From Crocinitomicaceae bacterium (GTDB taxonomy: Bacteria > Bacteroidota > Bacteroidia > Flavobacteriales_D > Crocinitomicaceae), in assembly GCA_016708105.1 (NCBI GenBank), contig JADJGJ010000001.1, positions 682,001 to 746,000 on the forward strand: DNA of 64,000 bases, in the 5' to 3' direction. This document shows positions 53,012 to 62,620 of the stretch, piece after piece; the first letter of the stretch is position 1, and each line of letters begins with the position of its first letter. The translations under genes and the position numbers were made by a program. A model generated the notes under the pieces. That model searched no databases. It was not told the origin of the DNA and saw only the letters and a list, made by a program, of their open reading frames with translations.

Positions 53012-53977
53012 GTGGAAAAAACAGAAACAATTTTAGTTACAGGAGGTGCCGGGTTCATTGGCTCAAATTTGTGTAATCATTTGATTTCTGAAGGATATAG
53101 GGTGCGCTGCTTAGATAACCTTCTTACTGGAAAGCGTGAAAATATAAAACATTTACTGGATCATCCGTTTTTTTCTTTTATAGAGGGAGATATAAGAGAT
53201 TTCTCAATTTGTAAGACGGTGATGAAGGACGTGGATAAAGTATTACACCAAGCTGCCTTAGGGTCTGTACCTCGTTCAATTGAAAACCCAATACCTACTA
53301 ATGAAATTAACTGTCAGGGTTTTTTAAATGTGATTACTGCTGCAAAAGAAGAAGGGGTTAAAAGGTTCATTTATGCATCGAGCTCATCCGTGTATGGTGA
53401 TTCATCAGCAAGCCCAAAATCAGAAGAAAATCTTGGAAAGCCTTTGTCGCCCTATGCGGTTTCAAAGCTTACTAATGAACTTTATGGTAGAATTTTTCAT
53501 ACTCTATATGGGACTGAAACTATTGGGTTAAGATATTTCAATGTATTCGGTTTAAATCAAGATCCAAATGGGCAGTATGCTGCTGCTATTCCAAAATTTA
53601 TTCATCTGTTGAAAGAGGGAAAATCTCCGGTGGTATTTGGAGACGGAAACCAAACCCGTGATTTTACCTACGTGAAAAATGTGGTGAATGCCAATATGCT
53701 GGCTTTACATACTGAGAATAAATCATGCTATGGTAAAATGTATAACGTTGCTTGCGGATATTCTCAAACGGTGAATCAGGTGATTGCACAGATTAAAAAT
53801 GTGCTCACATCCTGCGGCTATGATTTTTCTGCAGTTCAAACAGAGTATCGTGATGAGCGCAAAGGGGATATACTAAACTCACTTGCATCCATTGATTCTA
53901 TTCGTCATGATTTGAATTATAAGCCAATCTATACCTTTGATCAGGGAATTGCCGAGTACATCCGGCAAACGTGTTGA
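53012..53977 (+). CDS. NAD-dependent sugar epimerase (WbpP/GalE-like)
   Basis: A 321-residue SDR-family epimerase from the GTG at 53012. The NAD-binding motif is GGAGFIGSNLC; catalytic YAVSK (Tyr and Lys) and the Ser/Thr in YASSSSVYGD are present. The combination AALGSVPRSIENP and FNVFGLNQDPNGQYAAAIP resembles UDP-N-acetylglucosamine 4-epimerases of the WbpP/TviC group, which prefer N-acetylated sugars. It is the first gene of the polysaccharide locus. A TTG start at 52994 would add six residues but lies close to the promoter. Substrate inferred from family resemblance. Confidence 0.85.
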   Translation: MEKTETILVTGGAGFIGSNLCNHLISEGYRVRCLDNLLTGKRENIKHLLDHPFFSFIEGDIRDFSICKTVMKDVDKVLHQAALGSVPRSIENPIPTNEINCQGFLNVITAAKEEGVKRFIYASSSSVYGDSSASPKSEENLGKPLSPYAVSKLTNELYGRIFHTLYGTETIGLRYFNVFGLNQDPNGQYAAAIPKFIHLLKEGKSPVVFGDGNQTRDFTYVKNVVNANMLALHTENKSCYGKMYNVACGYSQTVNQVIAQIKNVLTSCGYDFSAVQTEYRDERKGDILNSLASIDSIRHDLNYKPIYTFDQGIAEYIRQTC

Positions 53978-54188
53978 GTTTGTTTTACGTGATGGTCAGT
54001 GTGTTGTGTCCATTATTTTCTTTGGCTTGTTTATTGATTGAGAATACATAGGGTATTGCGCACATCAGGTTGTTAGTTATTAGTTGCAAGCTATGTAACC
54101 ATTGATTAACATCTTGCTTATGTTTGAGTAACTTTTGATTAATACACTCAAAAAAAATTGTTGACAGCAACTTCTCAACAAATAAAGT

Positions 54189-55550
54189 ATGCCAAAAAAA
54201 GAAAATCTACTTCACTTGTTCAGCACTCAAAAGTCTATTGAATTTTTCTACATTTCATTTTTGGTATTACTTCCATTTGGTGCGTTTTTTATACCGGTTT
54301 CAATTGGCTTGATGACGCTCTATCCACAACTGATTTGTCTACTTCTTTTATGTGCTGTTGCATTGATGAATTTTAATAAACTGGAGAAAGGTCTATCAAA
54401 GCGTTACCTATGGTTTTGTTTGATTTGGCTTGGCTATGCGCTGGTATTCATTCCATTTGTAAAAAGTGTTCCGGATGCAATCATTGATATACGCAGTTTA
54501 ATCATGATGTTTTTAACGAGTTTAGGATTTGTCTTTGTGAAAAATCGCTCGGGTTTTGAAAGATGGCATCAAATCACACTGACCTTGTTTAAAATGATTT
54601 TCTTTTTCATTTTCGTGGTGTCTCTTTTTGAAATGCTGGCAGGCATTCACATGCAGGGTGCATTCACAACAAAAATTATTGAAAGAGGTATCATTGATCA
54701 ATTAGTTTACACCCCGGTTTTTTTACTTGATAATCCTAATACGGTTTTCGTTTATCTTTTACTTTTTGGAATGCTGATTATTATTATGGAACCTGTATCA
54801 CCGGCTAAAAAGTGGTTGAAGTGGTTTATTTTATTAGCATGCTTCATTGTATCATACGTAAGTTTTGCACGCATAGGGAATCAAATTTGTCTCTTTATTG
54901 CCTTGTGTATGGCAGTATTTGATATCGTAAACTATTTGAAGAAAAAAAATCTTAATACACGCTATCCACTGATATTTATGATTGCAGTTGGCGCTATTGT
55001 GTTTATTCCAATGGAAAAGTATTATGGTCCTATCTGGAAGTTTAAAGAAACCGGAAAAGAACTTGATAATATGAATGAAATGATTTCCATGTCTCAGATT
55101 TCCAAACAGAATAAGATTGAAATGAACTCTAATAAAATTCGAGTTGCTTTGATAAAAAATGGATTGGATTATACCTTGCAAAGCAGACTGATTGGTATTG
55201 GTCCTGGTCAGTTCAGATATAAGGAGCGCACAAATGATAAAAAATATTATACAACAACAGTAGAGGGCCCACATTTTTGGTTTATAGAAATAGTTAGTCA
55301 ATATGGTATCCTTATTTTTTTAGGTTACTTATTTTTTCTCTGGATGATTTTTTTCAATGCTGTCAAGCAAGTTAAAAAAGATGCCGAAAAATCATTTTAT
55401 ATTATTTTGTCTTTGTTTGTTTTCTGCGCTATATCGGTGATGCCAAGTGCATTTTTAATTCTGGATATTAACTGGATTTTTATCCTAACCTTAATAATTT
55501 TGGTAAGTGAATATCAGAGTTCGAAACCAATTACAGGCATAAAAGTTTGA
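54189..55550 (+). CDS. Wzy_C-type O-antigen polymerase or ligase (first)
   Basis: A 453-residue protein with about ten hydrophobic helices (FFYISFLVLLPFGAFFIPV, LICLLLLCAVALMNF, WLKWFILLACFIVSYVSF). A large loop near residues 290-370 (YKERTNDKKYYTTTVEGPHFWFIEIV with a conserved His) matches the periplasmic loop of Wzy_C proteins, which polymerise O-antigen units or transfer them to lipid A. A second protein of this class is at 60098, so one may be the polymerase and the other the ligase. No way to decide from sequence. Confidence 0.78.
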   Translation: MPKKENLLHLFSTQKSIEFFYISFLVLLPFGAFFIPVSIGLMTLYPQLICLLLLCAVALMNFNKLEKGLSKRYLWFCLIWLGYALVFIPFVKSVPDAIIDIRSLIMMFLTSLGFVFVKNRSGFERWHQITLTLFKMIFFFIFVVSLFEMLAGIHMQGAFTTKIIERGIIDQLVYTPVFLLDNPNTVFVYLLLFGMLIIIMEPVSPAKKWLKWFILLACFIVSYVSFARIGNQICLFIALCMAVFDIVNYLKKKNLNTRYPLIFMIAVGAIVFIPMEKYYGPIWKFKETGKELDNMNEMISMSQISKQNKIEMNSNKIRVALIKNGLDYTLQSRLIGIGPGQFRYKERTNDKKYYTTTVEGPHFWFIEIVSQYGILIFLGYLFFLWMIFFNAVKQVKKDAEKSFYIILSLFVFCAISVMPSAFLILDINWIFILTLIILVSEYQSSKPITGIKV

Positions 55551-55622
55551 TACGATAAACTAATTTTACTGGTTTACGTAGAACAAACGCGCGATTTTGC
55601 TAATTGCAATGACGTAAATAGG

Positions 55623-56873
55623 GTGGCACAGAATAAATCTTTTTCAAAAAACTTTCTTATTCTTTTTTCAGGAAATGGAATTGGACAGTTGTTGCCTATT
55701 CTTTTTGCTCCAATTATTGGTCGCTTATTCACTGAAGAAGATCAAGCCATTCAAGCCAATTTTCTTGCCATTGTTGGTTTAATTTCTATTATTTCAGGGG
55801 GTAGATATGAAAAGGCTTTTGTACTTCCGGCTGAAAAATCTAAAGCCATGAATTTATTTGGTCTGGCTTCCAGAATTACTATCGTATTAAGTGTTTTGTC
55901 ACTTGGGTTTTATTTTTTCAGAGATCAAATTGACACTTTGTATGAAAATGGTAAAATGGCAGATTACATGATTTTTGTATTTGTTGCCGTGCCAATTTAT
56001 GGGTTCACAAATATTCTCAATGATTGGTTGGTGAGGGCAGGCCTTTACAAATCAATCACTACAAGTGGTATTGCAAGATCGGCCTTTGTGAGTTTATTCA
56101 GCGTGTTATTTGGGTATTTATCATTTGGGGCATCCGGTCTCATTTTTGGGGCACTCATTGGAATGTTTGTCTCTGTTGTCATGATGTTTATTTCAGCGCG
56201 AGATAGCCTTGAGTTTAATTTGATTTCCAAATCAGGCATGCGTGATGTTGCAAGTGAATACAGAGATTTTCCATTGATTAATTCAGCTCATGCTTTCACT
56301 GATATTTTGTTCGGTCAATTTATTCTCTATTTGGTGATGACTCGTGAGTACGGTCTTGCTGAGTTTGGTTTGTTTGCCATGATGACAAAATATTTGGGGG
56401 CAAGCATGAAATCTGTTGGAAATTCAGTGGGTCAATTGTATTATAAAGAAGCAAGCGATTTACATGCCGCCGGAAAAATTGTACAACCTGTTTTTTTCAG
56501 ATCGGTTAAATTAGTTTTATTGTTTGCCGTTCCTCTTTTAATTCTTATTCTATTGGCAGGCCCTGTATTATTTGAATGGTATCTTGGTCCGCGATTTTAT
56601 GAATCAGGTGTGATAGCGCAGATTATGATTTTTCCGATGTTCATCAATTTTGTCGTGTCGCCGGTAAGTGGTACCCCTCTCATTTATCGCAAACAAGGAA
56701 TGGCTTTTGCTTTCAGTCTTGTTGCTTATATTTCAGGTATTGCGGTAATCATGTGGGGAAGTTTATCAGGCTTAGAGTTCTATGATACCCTAAAATTGTA
56801 CGCTGCAGTTCAAGCAGTATATTACATTTGGTTATTCATCTGGTATTATTCTTTAATCCGTTCGTCACGATGA
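55623..56873 (+). CDS. Polysaccharide flippase (Wzx-like)
   Basis: A 416-residue protein from the GTG at 55623, with 12-ish hydrophobic helices. FLILFSGNGIGQLLPILFAPIIGRLF is the first helix pair typical of the MOP-type Polysacc_synt family. Later helices include LLFAVPLLILILLAGPVLFEWYLG. It moves the lipid-linked repeat unit across the inner membrane. The stop overlaps the next start (ATGA), so the genes are coupled. Confidence 0.85.
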   Translation: MAQNKSFSKNFLILFSGNGIGQLLPILFAPIIGRLFTEEDQAIQANFLAIVGLISIISGGRYEKAFVLPAEKSKAMNLFGLASRITIVLSVLSLGFYFFRDQIDTLYENGKMADYMIFVFVAVPIYGFTNILNDWLVRAGLYKSITTSGIARSAFVSLFSVLFGYLSFGASGLIFGALIGMFVSVVMMFISARDSLEFNLISKSGMRDVASEYRDFPLINSAHAFTDILFGQFILYLVMTREYGLAEFGLFAMMTKYLGASMKSVGNSVGQLYYKEASDLHAAGKIVQPVFFRSVKLVLLFAVPLLILILLAGPVLFEWYLGPRFYESGVIAQIMIFPMFINFVVSPVSGTPLIYRKQGMAFAFSLVAYISGIAVIMWGSLSGLEFYDTLKLYAAVQAVYYIWLFIWYYSLIRSSR

Positions 56874-57772
56874 GAATTCTATTCACCGGTTTGCCTTATT
56901 TTGGAAAAAATCTGGTAAGTGATCTCAACCGGATTGATCCGGATAATCAATATATTTTTTGTGATACGTATTACTCCATAAGCGGTAAAATTAAATTTGC
57001 CTTGCTCGTCAGATTTGCTGATCGGGTAGTATCATTCAACGGTGCTTCTTCAAAAAGCAAAGCGCTTGATCTTGCATTGAAGTATAAAAAGAAATTAATT
57101 ATGCAGTGGCATGGTTCTGATGTTTTGACTTTGCAATCAGGTATCAAAAATGGAACCGTAGAAAAAAAATATATCGAACATGCTGTATCAGCAACCGATG
57201 CTTCATGGCTGCAACACGAATTGATTGAAGCAGGTGTGAAGGCTAGTCTGCATCCGTTTAAATATGTTGAAGCAGGTTCATCCGGTGCATCATTTAAATC
57301 CAAATCTGTATTATCCTATTTGGGTGAAGGGCAAGAAAAATTTTACGGTATTGATTACATTCTTGAACTGGCTGTGAAATATCCCGACATCCATTTTCAT
57401 TTAACCGGCACAAAAGGTAACGCTGTTAATGCGCCAACTAACGTGCATTTTTATGGCTGGGTGTCTAAGGCGGTGATGCAATCTCTTTTGAATGAACATC
57501 CAATTTATCTTCGCTTAACTGAGCATGATGGTTATTCTCTTTCAGTGATGGAGGCCATTGCTAACGGGAATTATGTGATCTGGAATCAACCACACGTGCG
57601 TGTTTTCGTTGCAAAAAATTCTGATGAACTAATAAATATTTTTCAGCAAGTCTTGCTTTCTTTTGATCAAAATCAAGGTGCCAGATTGGATGAAAATATC
57701 ACATGGGCGAAAGAGCATTTAGATAAAACAAAAATTCTTCAGGCGTACTCTCAGTTTCTTAAAACATGTTGA
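56870..57772 (+). CDS. Glycosyltransferase (GT4-like)
   Basis: A 300-residue protein, MRILFTGLPYFGKNLV. Recognisable: KKKLIMQWHGSDVLTLQSG (acceptor side), FYGWVSKAVMQSLLNEHPIYLRLTEHDGYSLSVMEAIANGNYVIW, the nucleotide-sugar E-x7-E-like region of GT-B enzymes. Shorter than usual GT4 (about 350-400). Start at 56870 overlaps the flippase stop. Sugar donor unknown. Confidence 0.8.
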   Translation: MRILFTGLPYFGKNLVSDLNRIDPDNQYIFCDTYYSISGKIKFALLVRFADRVVSFNGASSKSKALDLALKYKKKLIMQWHGSDVLTLQSGIKNGTVEKKYIEHAVSATDASWLQHELIEAGVKASLHPFKYVEAGSSGASFKSKSVLSYLGEGQEKFYGIDYILELAVKYPDIHFHLTGTKGNAVNAPTNVHFYGWVSKAVMQSLLNEHPIYLRLTEHDGYSLSVMEAIANGNYVIWNQPHVRVFVAKNSDELINIFQQVLLSFDQNQGARLDENITWAKEHLDKTKILQAYSQFLKTC

Positions 57773-57832
57773 TATAGGCTGATGAAATTGTTTTGCGAAT
57801 TGGATACAGGGAGAGAATAGCAGAGATTTGGC

Positions 57833-57840
57833 TAACTTTG
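57833..57840 (+). promoter_or_regulatory. -7 element (TAACTTTG) inside the polysaccharide locus
   Basis: Exact TAnnTTTG, 10 bases before the TTG start at 57851. Suggests a second promoter for the downstream glycosyltransferase block. Confidence 0.5.
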
Positions 57841-57850
57841 AAAATAAAAA

Positions 57851-59080
57851 TTGGCTCACGAAAAAAAACATATAGTATTGATAACAGCGTGGTACCCGCC
57901 TTTACAGAGTGTTGCGGTGAACCGAATGAGTGCGTTTGTAAATTATCTCGACAAAAATAAATTTTCAATTTCAGTAATTACATCAGGTACCGCTGAGGTT
58001 CATGGAGAAACCTTTGAAGGGACAATTCACGTTTTTCGTATTAAACCAAAAACAGGTTTTTGGAAACCAAAATTTAATACGGCTGATTCAAAATTGGTGC
58101 ATTATTCTAAAGTTGCCCGCAATGTGATGTACCATCGGCTATTTAGTCATGCGGATAAAGACTGGATAAAAGAAGCTGTTGATGGGTTAAAAAAATTGCA
58201 TAAAGGACAAAAAATTGATCTGGTGATCAGTTCATTTTCACCGGTTGAACCACATTTGGCCGCACTAGAATTTTGTAATGTAGAAAGCGAGGTTAAGTGG
58301 ATTGTTGATATGCGCGATGAGATGAGTCAGAATCCGCAGGATGATCCCAAAATCAGAAAAAAATATGCACTCATTGAAGCAGCAATCAGCAAACGCACAA
58401 ATGCTCTTATTTCTGTTAGTGAACCCATTGTTGATTATTTTAAACTAAGTGTGCCCGGGTTAAAACACTATCTGGAAATTCGGAATGGATACGATCATGA
58501 AATGCCTTCATTAGAATATAATTTTAATGATGAGTTTACCATGCTGCATGCGGGTAGCTTTTATGGTGTCAGAAAACCTAATACCTTATTCGCTGCGCTG
58601 GAAAATCTTGATCGTAAAAATTTATTGCCTCAAAATTGGAAGATGATTTGTGCAGGTGCCTCACATAATTTCAGCATTCCAGCAAAGTTCAAAGATCATG
58701 TTCAAATTATTGAACGGGTTCCGCAAATAAAAAGTATTGAGTTGATGGCAAGGGCTGATCTCAATTTACTTATACAACCTCCAACGGGTCGAAAAGGAAT
58801 TTTTACCGGAAAAATTTTTGATTATCTTTCTGTTGGCAAACCGATACTTGCTATTGCAGATAACGATGATGTTGCAGCGCAGTTAATTCAAAACATGCAC
58901 GCCGGTTTTTGCGCAAATTTTAATGATTTAGCTGATATTGAAAAAAGTTTAGTGCAAGCAATAGACATGTGGAAAAATAAGATTCCTTCAAATATTGATC
59001 AGGAGGAAATTAAAAAACTGCATCGCAAATATCAGGTTGAAAAATTACAAGCGTTAATTGAACAAGTTATTCATGAGTAA
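57851..59080 (+). CDS. Glycosyltransferase family 4-like protein
   Basis: A 409-residue GT-B enzyme, starting with TTG (MAHEKKHIVLITAWYPPLQSVAVNRM). The N-terminal acceptor domain includes VISSFSPVEPHLAAL. The C-terminal donor domain includes FTMLHAGSFYGVRKPN and FTGKIFDYLSVGKPILAIADND, the E/K-rich nucleotide-binding region. Overlaps the next gene by 8 bases. No nearby better start; the close promoter supports 57851. Confidence 0.82.
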   Translation: MAHEKKHIVLITAWYPPLQSVAVNRMSAFVNYLDKNKFSISVITSGTAEVHGETFEGTIHVFRIKPKTGFWKPKFNTADSKLVHYSKVARNVMYHRLFSHADKDWIKEAVDGLKKLHKGQKIDLVISSFSPVEPHLAALEFCNVESEVKWIVDMRDEMSQNPQDDPKIRKKYALIEAAISKRTNALISVSEPIVDYFKLSVPGLKHYLEIRNGYDHEMPSLEYNFNDEFTMLHAGSFYGVRKPNTLFAALENLDRKNLLPQNWKMICAGASHNFSIPAKFKDHVQIIERVPQIKSIELMARADLNLLIQPPTGRKGIFTGKIFDYLSVGKPILAIADNDDVAAQLIQNMHAGFCANFNDLADIEKSLVQAIDMWKNKIPSNIDQEEIKKLHRKYQVEKLQALIEQVIHE

Positions 59081-60101
59081 AAAATTGCTTGTCATAGGGT
59101 CTGATTCTCCACACGTGATTAGGTTCATGAATCTAGTTAATCATTATTTTTCTGAGATAGTTTATGTTGGTGAGCAAAATTTGCAATCGGATATTCCTAT
59201 TCGTCAATATGCCATCAGTGTGAGTTCATCAAATCCTTTACGAATTAAAACTAATTACCAAAAATTAAAGCGTGTTATCTTGGATGAAAAAGCAGATGTG
59301 ATTCATGTGCATCAGGTGAATCGTCTGGCTTATGCAACTGCACGTATCTGTAAAAATACTGGTTTAAAATATATTGTCACGGCATGGGGAACTGACGTTT
59401 TAGTTATGCCCAATCGAAATGCATTGTACCGTTATTTGGTAAAATATGTATTGCGAAATTCTTTTTGTGCAACCGCTGATTCAGGTGAGATGATAAGTGC
59501 CATCAACAAATTGGCATCAGGTATCCAAACTGATCTTGTGTTTTTTGGAATTCAACCTATTCAAAGCCTACATAAAGAGAATATTATTTATTCAAATCGG
59601 TCACTCTACGCTTTGTACAATATCACAAGAGTAGTAGATTTATTTAACGACTTTTATCAATCACATAAGGATTGGAAATTAGTCATTGCGGGAAGAGGAG
59701 ATGAGCTAGAAAGTTTGAAGAAGAAAGCGCAGGAATTTGGGTTGAATGGGGTGGTTGAATTTGTTGGTTGGCAAAATGCAGAACAGAATAATGTTTGGTA
59801 TGGCAAAGCCAAAATCTACATATCAATTCCTGTTTCTGATGGTACTTCAGTGAGTTTGTTAGAAGCAATGTCTGCAGGATGTATTCCTGTGGTATCTGAT
59901 TTGCCTGTATCACATGAATGGATCAATGATAATGAGAATGGTATTATCACAAATTTTAAAGACAATCCATTTGAACGTGCTCTAAAACTTGATGTATCAA
60001 TTGTTGCTGAAAAAAATGCCAGGATAATACAGGAAAAAGCAACTGCTGAAATTGCTTCAAATGCATTTGTTTCTTTGTATCGTTCACTGATTATAGAATG
60101 A
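59073..60101 (+). CDS. Glycosyltransferase family 4 protein
   Basis: A 342-residue GT4 enzyme. N-terminal MSKKLLVIGSDSPHVIRFMN; VIHVHQVNRLAYATARIC; the donor domain WKLVIAGRGDELESLKKKAQE and EFVGWQNAEQNN; and SDGTSVSLLEAMSAGCIPVVSD, the classic E-x7-E GT4 motif (E...AM..G.PVV). Start at 59073 chosen over the in-frame 59058. ATGA-type overlap with the following gene. Confidence 0.88.
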   Translation: MSKKLLVIGSDSPHVIRFMNLVNHYFSEIVYVGEQNLQSDIPIRQYAISVSSSNPLRIKTNYQKLKRVILDEKADVIHVHQVNRLAYATARICKNTGLKYIVTAWGTDVLVMPNRNALYRYLVKYVLRNSFCATADSGEMISAINKLASGIQTDLVFFGIQPIQSLHKENIIYSNRSLYALYNITRVVDLFNDFYQSHKDWKLVIAGRGDELESLKKKAQEFGLNGVVEFVGWQNAEQNNVWYGKAKIYISIPVSDGTSVSLLEAMSAGCIPVVSDLPVSHEWINDNENGIITNFKDNPFERALKLDVSIVAEKNARIIQEKATAEIASNAFVSLYRSLIIE

Positions 60102-61348
60102 TAAATAGTATAAAAAAAAATATTGCAGAAATTGGCTGGATGATCTTTGTATTCACTCTGGTTGCCTGCGGATATTATACTTCTCCGGCAATTGGGGTTT
60201 TGATTGTATCTATTGGATTAGATTGGATACTAAACAAGAATTTCAAGTTTGTCTTTAGTCAGATAAATTTTTTGTTTATTCTGCTATTCATATTTTATGC
60301 TTTGAGTTTGTTATGGTCTGAAAACCCTGAAACCGGGGGTAAATTGCTTGAATACAAAATGTCTTTTTTTGTTTTTCCAATTCTACTTTTTTTCCAGAAG
60401 TCAACGTTGAATTTTCGGTTTCTGATTGTCGGATTTTTGTTTGGGTCAATCGTTCTGATGCTTGAGCTTTTAGTCCCTTATTGGATGGGATATGAGCAAT
60501 CATTGTATGAAACTTCACGTAGATGGGCAAATTTACACCCAACTTATGCTGCTACTTATCTTTGCATAGCAGGAATAATTTGTGTTTTAATTGCTGCTAG
60601 AGTTAATACTTCTTGGCAAAAGTGGCTTGCAGTAGTTGGTTTTTTCTCTATCTGTTTTGTGATTTATATGATCGGTTCTTTTGCCGCAACTCTTTTTACC
60701 GGAATCATGATTCTTGCCCTCGTTGCGTACTTATTTTCTCTCAGGACAAACCGCTGGATCGCGATTTTAATTCTTGTTGTCTGTATTCCTGTTTCAGCTT
60801 TAATTTTCTACAATTCAAAAAAGTTCAGCTACGATATTGAAGTATTAAATGAAACTTATCGGGAACTAAAAATGGGAAAAGCTGAATTCATGCGTATAAA
60901 TCAACTTAGTGATGCAGGCACAAAGCATAGATTACTTTTATGGATGGTTTCGTTTGAAATCATTGCTGAAAATCCAATACTTGGTGTTGGTTTAGGTGAT
61001 ATGGACGATGAAATAAGTGAAAAGTGCGAGGAGCATCAACTTGAGGTTCTACAAAAAAGTCAGATGAATCCACACAATCAATTTCTTCAAATTGGGATTG
61101 ATTTAGGTTTGTCCGGCCTCGTTTATTTTCTTTTGTTGATTTTTCTTATTGGCCGACATGCAATTGCTAATACTAATCATCTTTTGTTATTACTCCTTTC
61201 TTGTCTCATTTTCAATTCCTTTTTTGAATCAGTTTTGCAAAGACAGCAAGGCATAGTTTTTTTTACATCACTGATATCACTTTTAATTGTCTATTCTGAA
61301 AATTGGAAAAGTAATTTAAACCTGAAACTAATTTTTGCCCGTAAATGA
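60098..61348 (+). CDS. Wzy_C-type O-antigen ligase or polymerase (second)
   Basis: A 416-residue membrane protein with about ten helices (WMIFVFTLVACGYYTSPAIG, FLFILLFIFYALSLLW, NRWIAILILVVCIPVSALIF). The large loop with ENPILGVGLGDMDDEI and MNPHNQFLQIGIDLGLSG carries the conserved NPHNxFLQ motif of the O-antigen ligase (WaaL) family. This motif is absent from the 54189 protein, so this one is the better ligase candidate. Overlaps both neighbours by 4 bases. Confidence 0.85.
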   Translation: MINSIKKNIAEIGWMIFVFTLVACGYYTSPAIGVLIVSIGLDWILNKNFKFVFSQINFLFILLFIFYALSLLWSENPETGGKLLEYKMSFFVFPILLFFQKSTLNFRFLIVGFLFGSIVLMLELLVPYWMGYEQSLYETSRRWANLHPTYAATYLCIAGIICVLIAARVNTSWQKWLAVVGFFSICFVIYMIGSFAATLFTGIMILALVAYLFSLRTNRWIAILILVVCIPVSALIFYNSKKFSYDIEVLNETYRELKMGKAEFMRINQLSDAGTKHRLLLWMVSFEIIAENPILGVGLGDMDDEISEKCEEHQLEVLQKSQMNPHNQFLQIGIDLGLSGLVYFLLLIFLIGRHAIANTNHLLLLLLSCLIFNSFFESVLQRQQGIVFFTSLISLLIVYSENWKSNLNLKLIFARK

Positions 61349-62562
61349 AATTATTAATTCTAACACAATATTTTCCGCCGGAAACCGGTGCCCCGCAAAA
61401 TCGGTTATACGAATTGGCCAGACGATTGAAAGAAAACGGTGTTGAAGTAGAAATTCTCACGGCATTGCCTAGTTATCCGAAGAATGAAATTTATGAAGGA
61501 TACAGAAATTGTACGGAAATGACTGAAATTCTTGATGGAATTTTGGTGCATCGAACCTCTATTTATGTGACAACATCAAAAGGCATAGTTGAGCGATTGA
61601 AAAATTATTTTTCTTTTGTAAGATCATCACGAAAGTATGGAAAGAACCTGCACCCTTTTGATTTTTTATTGTGTGAATCTCCTCCGTTATTTCTAGGATA
61701 CAGTGCTATTTATCTTTCAAAGAAATTAAAAGCAAAATTGATATTCAATGTCTCAGATTTATGGCCTGAAAGCGCAGAGAAGATGGGAGTTGTCAACAAC
61801 AAGTTTCTTTTGAAATTAGCTTATGGATTAGAGGCTAAGTGTTATAAAAAATCTTTTTTAGTTACCGGTCAAACACAAGGTATCGTTGCCAATATAAAAA
61901 AAAGATTTCCTGCTGTGAAGGTGCATTGGTTACCTAATGGTGCTAAAATGGAAAATTTTGATGAAGCAAATATTTCAACCATTGATTTCAGAAGTAAAAA
62001 TGGAATCGAAAGGAGTGATCTTGTCTTTTTTTATGGAGGTATTATCGGTCATGCTCAAGGATTAAAGATTATTCTGGATGCAGCCGCTCAATTTCTTGAC
62101 AAAAAAATAAAATTTGTCATCATGGGAAGTGGGCCAGAAAAAGAGGCTTTAATGCAATATAAAAATGACCATGGGTTGCATAACGTTATCTTCCCTGAAC
62201 CAGTGGGAAGAACTCAGATGCAGGCTGTACTCAGTGAAATTGATATTGCCTTGATTCCTTTGAGGAAACTTGATATTTTTACCGGAGCAATTCCCTCAAA
62301 AATATTTGAAGCCCTTGCAATGAAAAAGCCATTGCTTTTAGGTGTAAATGGTGAAGCTTGTGAACTATTCATTAATCAGGCAAATGCTGGATGGCATTTT
62401 GAGCCTGAAAATTTAAACGACCTGTGTGAAAAAATCAGACAGATAGGTGATGATCCATCAAAAATAAGAGATTACGGAATAAATGGCAGGAATTTTGTTT
62501 CTCAGAATTTTGATCGAAATAGAATTGCAGATGACTTTCTTAAATTACTTTCTGCAACTTGA
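61345..62562 (+). CDS. Glycosyltransferase family 4 protein (WbuB-like)
   Basis: A 405-residue GT4 enzyme. N-terminal ILTQYFPPETGAPQNRLYELARRL is the WbuB-type start (YFPPExGxxxxR). The donor domain has FVIMGSGPEKEALMQY, NVIFPEPVGRTQMQAVLSEIDIALIPLRK and FTGAIPSKIFEALAMKKPLLLGV. WbuB proteins transfer N-acetyl-fucosamine-type sugars in O-antigen loci (family knowledge); the donor here is not known. Full length. Confidence 0.88.
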   Translation: MKLLILTQYFPPETGAPQNRLYELARRLKENGVEVEILTALPSYPKNEIYEGYRNCTEMTEILDGILVHRTSIYVTTSKGIVERLKNYFSFVRSSRKYGKNLHPFDFLLCESPPLFLGYSAIYLSKKLKAKLIFNVSDLWPESAEKMGVVNNKFLLKLAYGLEAKCYKKSFLVTGQTQGIVANIKKRFPAVKVHWLPNGAKMENFDEANISTIDFRSKNGIERSDLVFFYGGIIGHAQGLKIILDAAAQFLDKKIKFVIMGSGPEKEALMQYKNDHGLHNVIFPEPVGRTQMQAVLSEIDIALIPLRKLDIFTGAIPSKIFEALAMKKPLLLGVNGEACELFINQANAGWHFEPENLNDLCEKIRQIGDDPSKIRDYGINGRNFVSQNFDRNRIADDFLKLLSAT

Positions 62563-62620
62563 ATTCAAGTTTGATTAACGTTGCAATAAAAAGAGATATT
62601 ATCTTTACAAAAAACAATCT

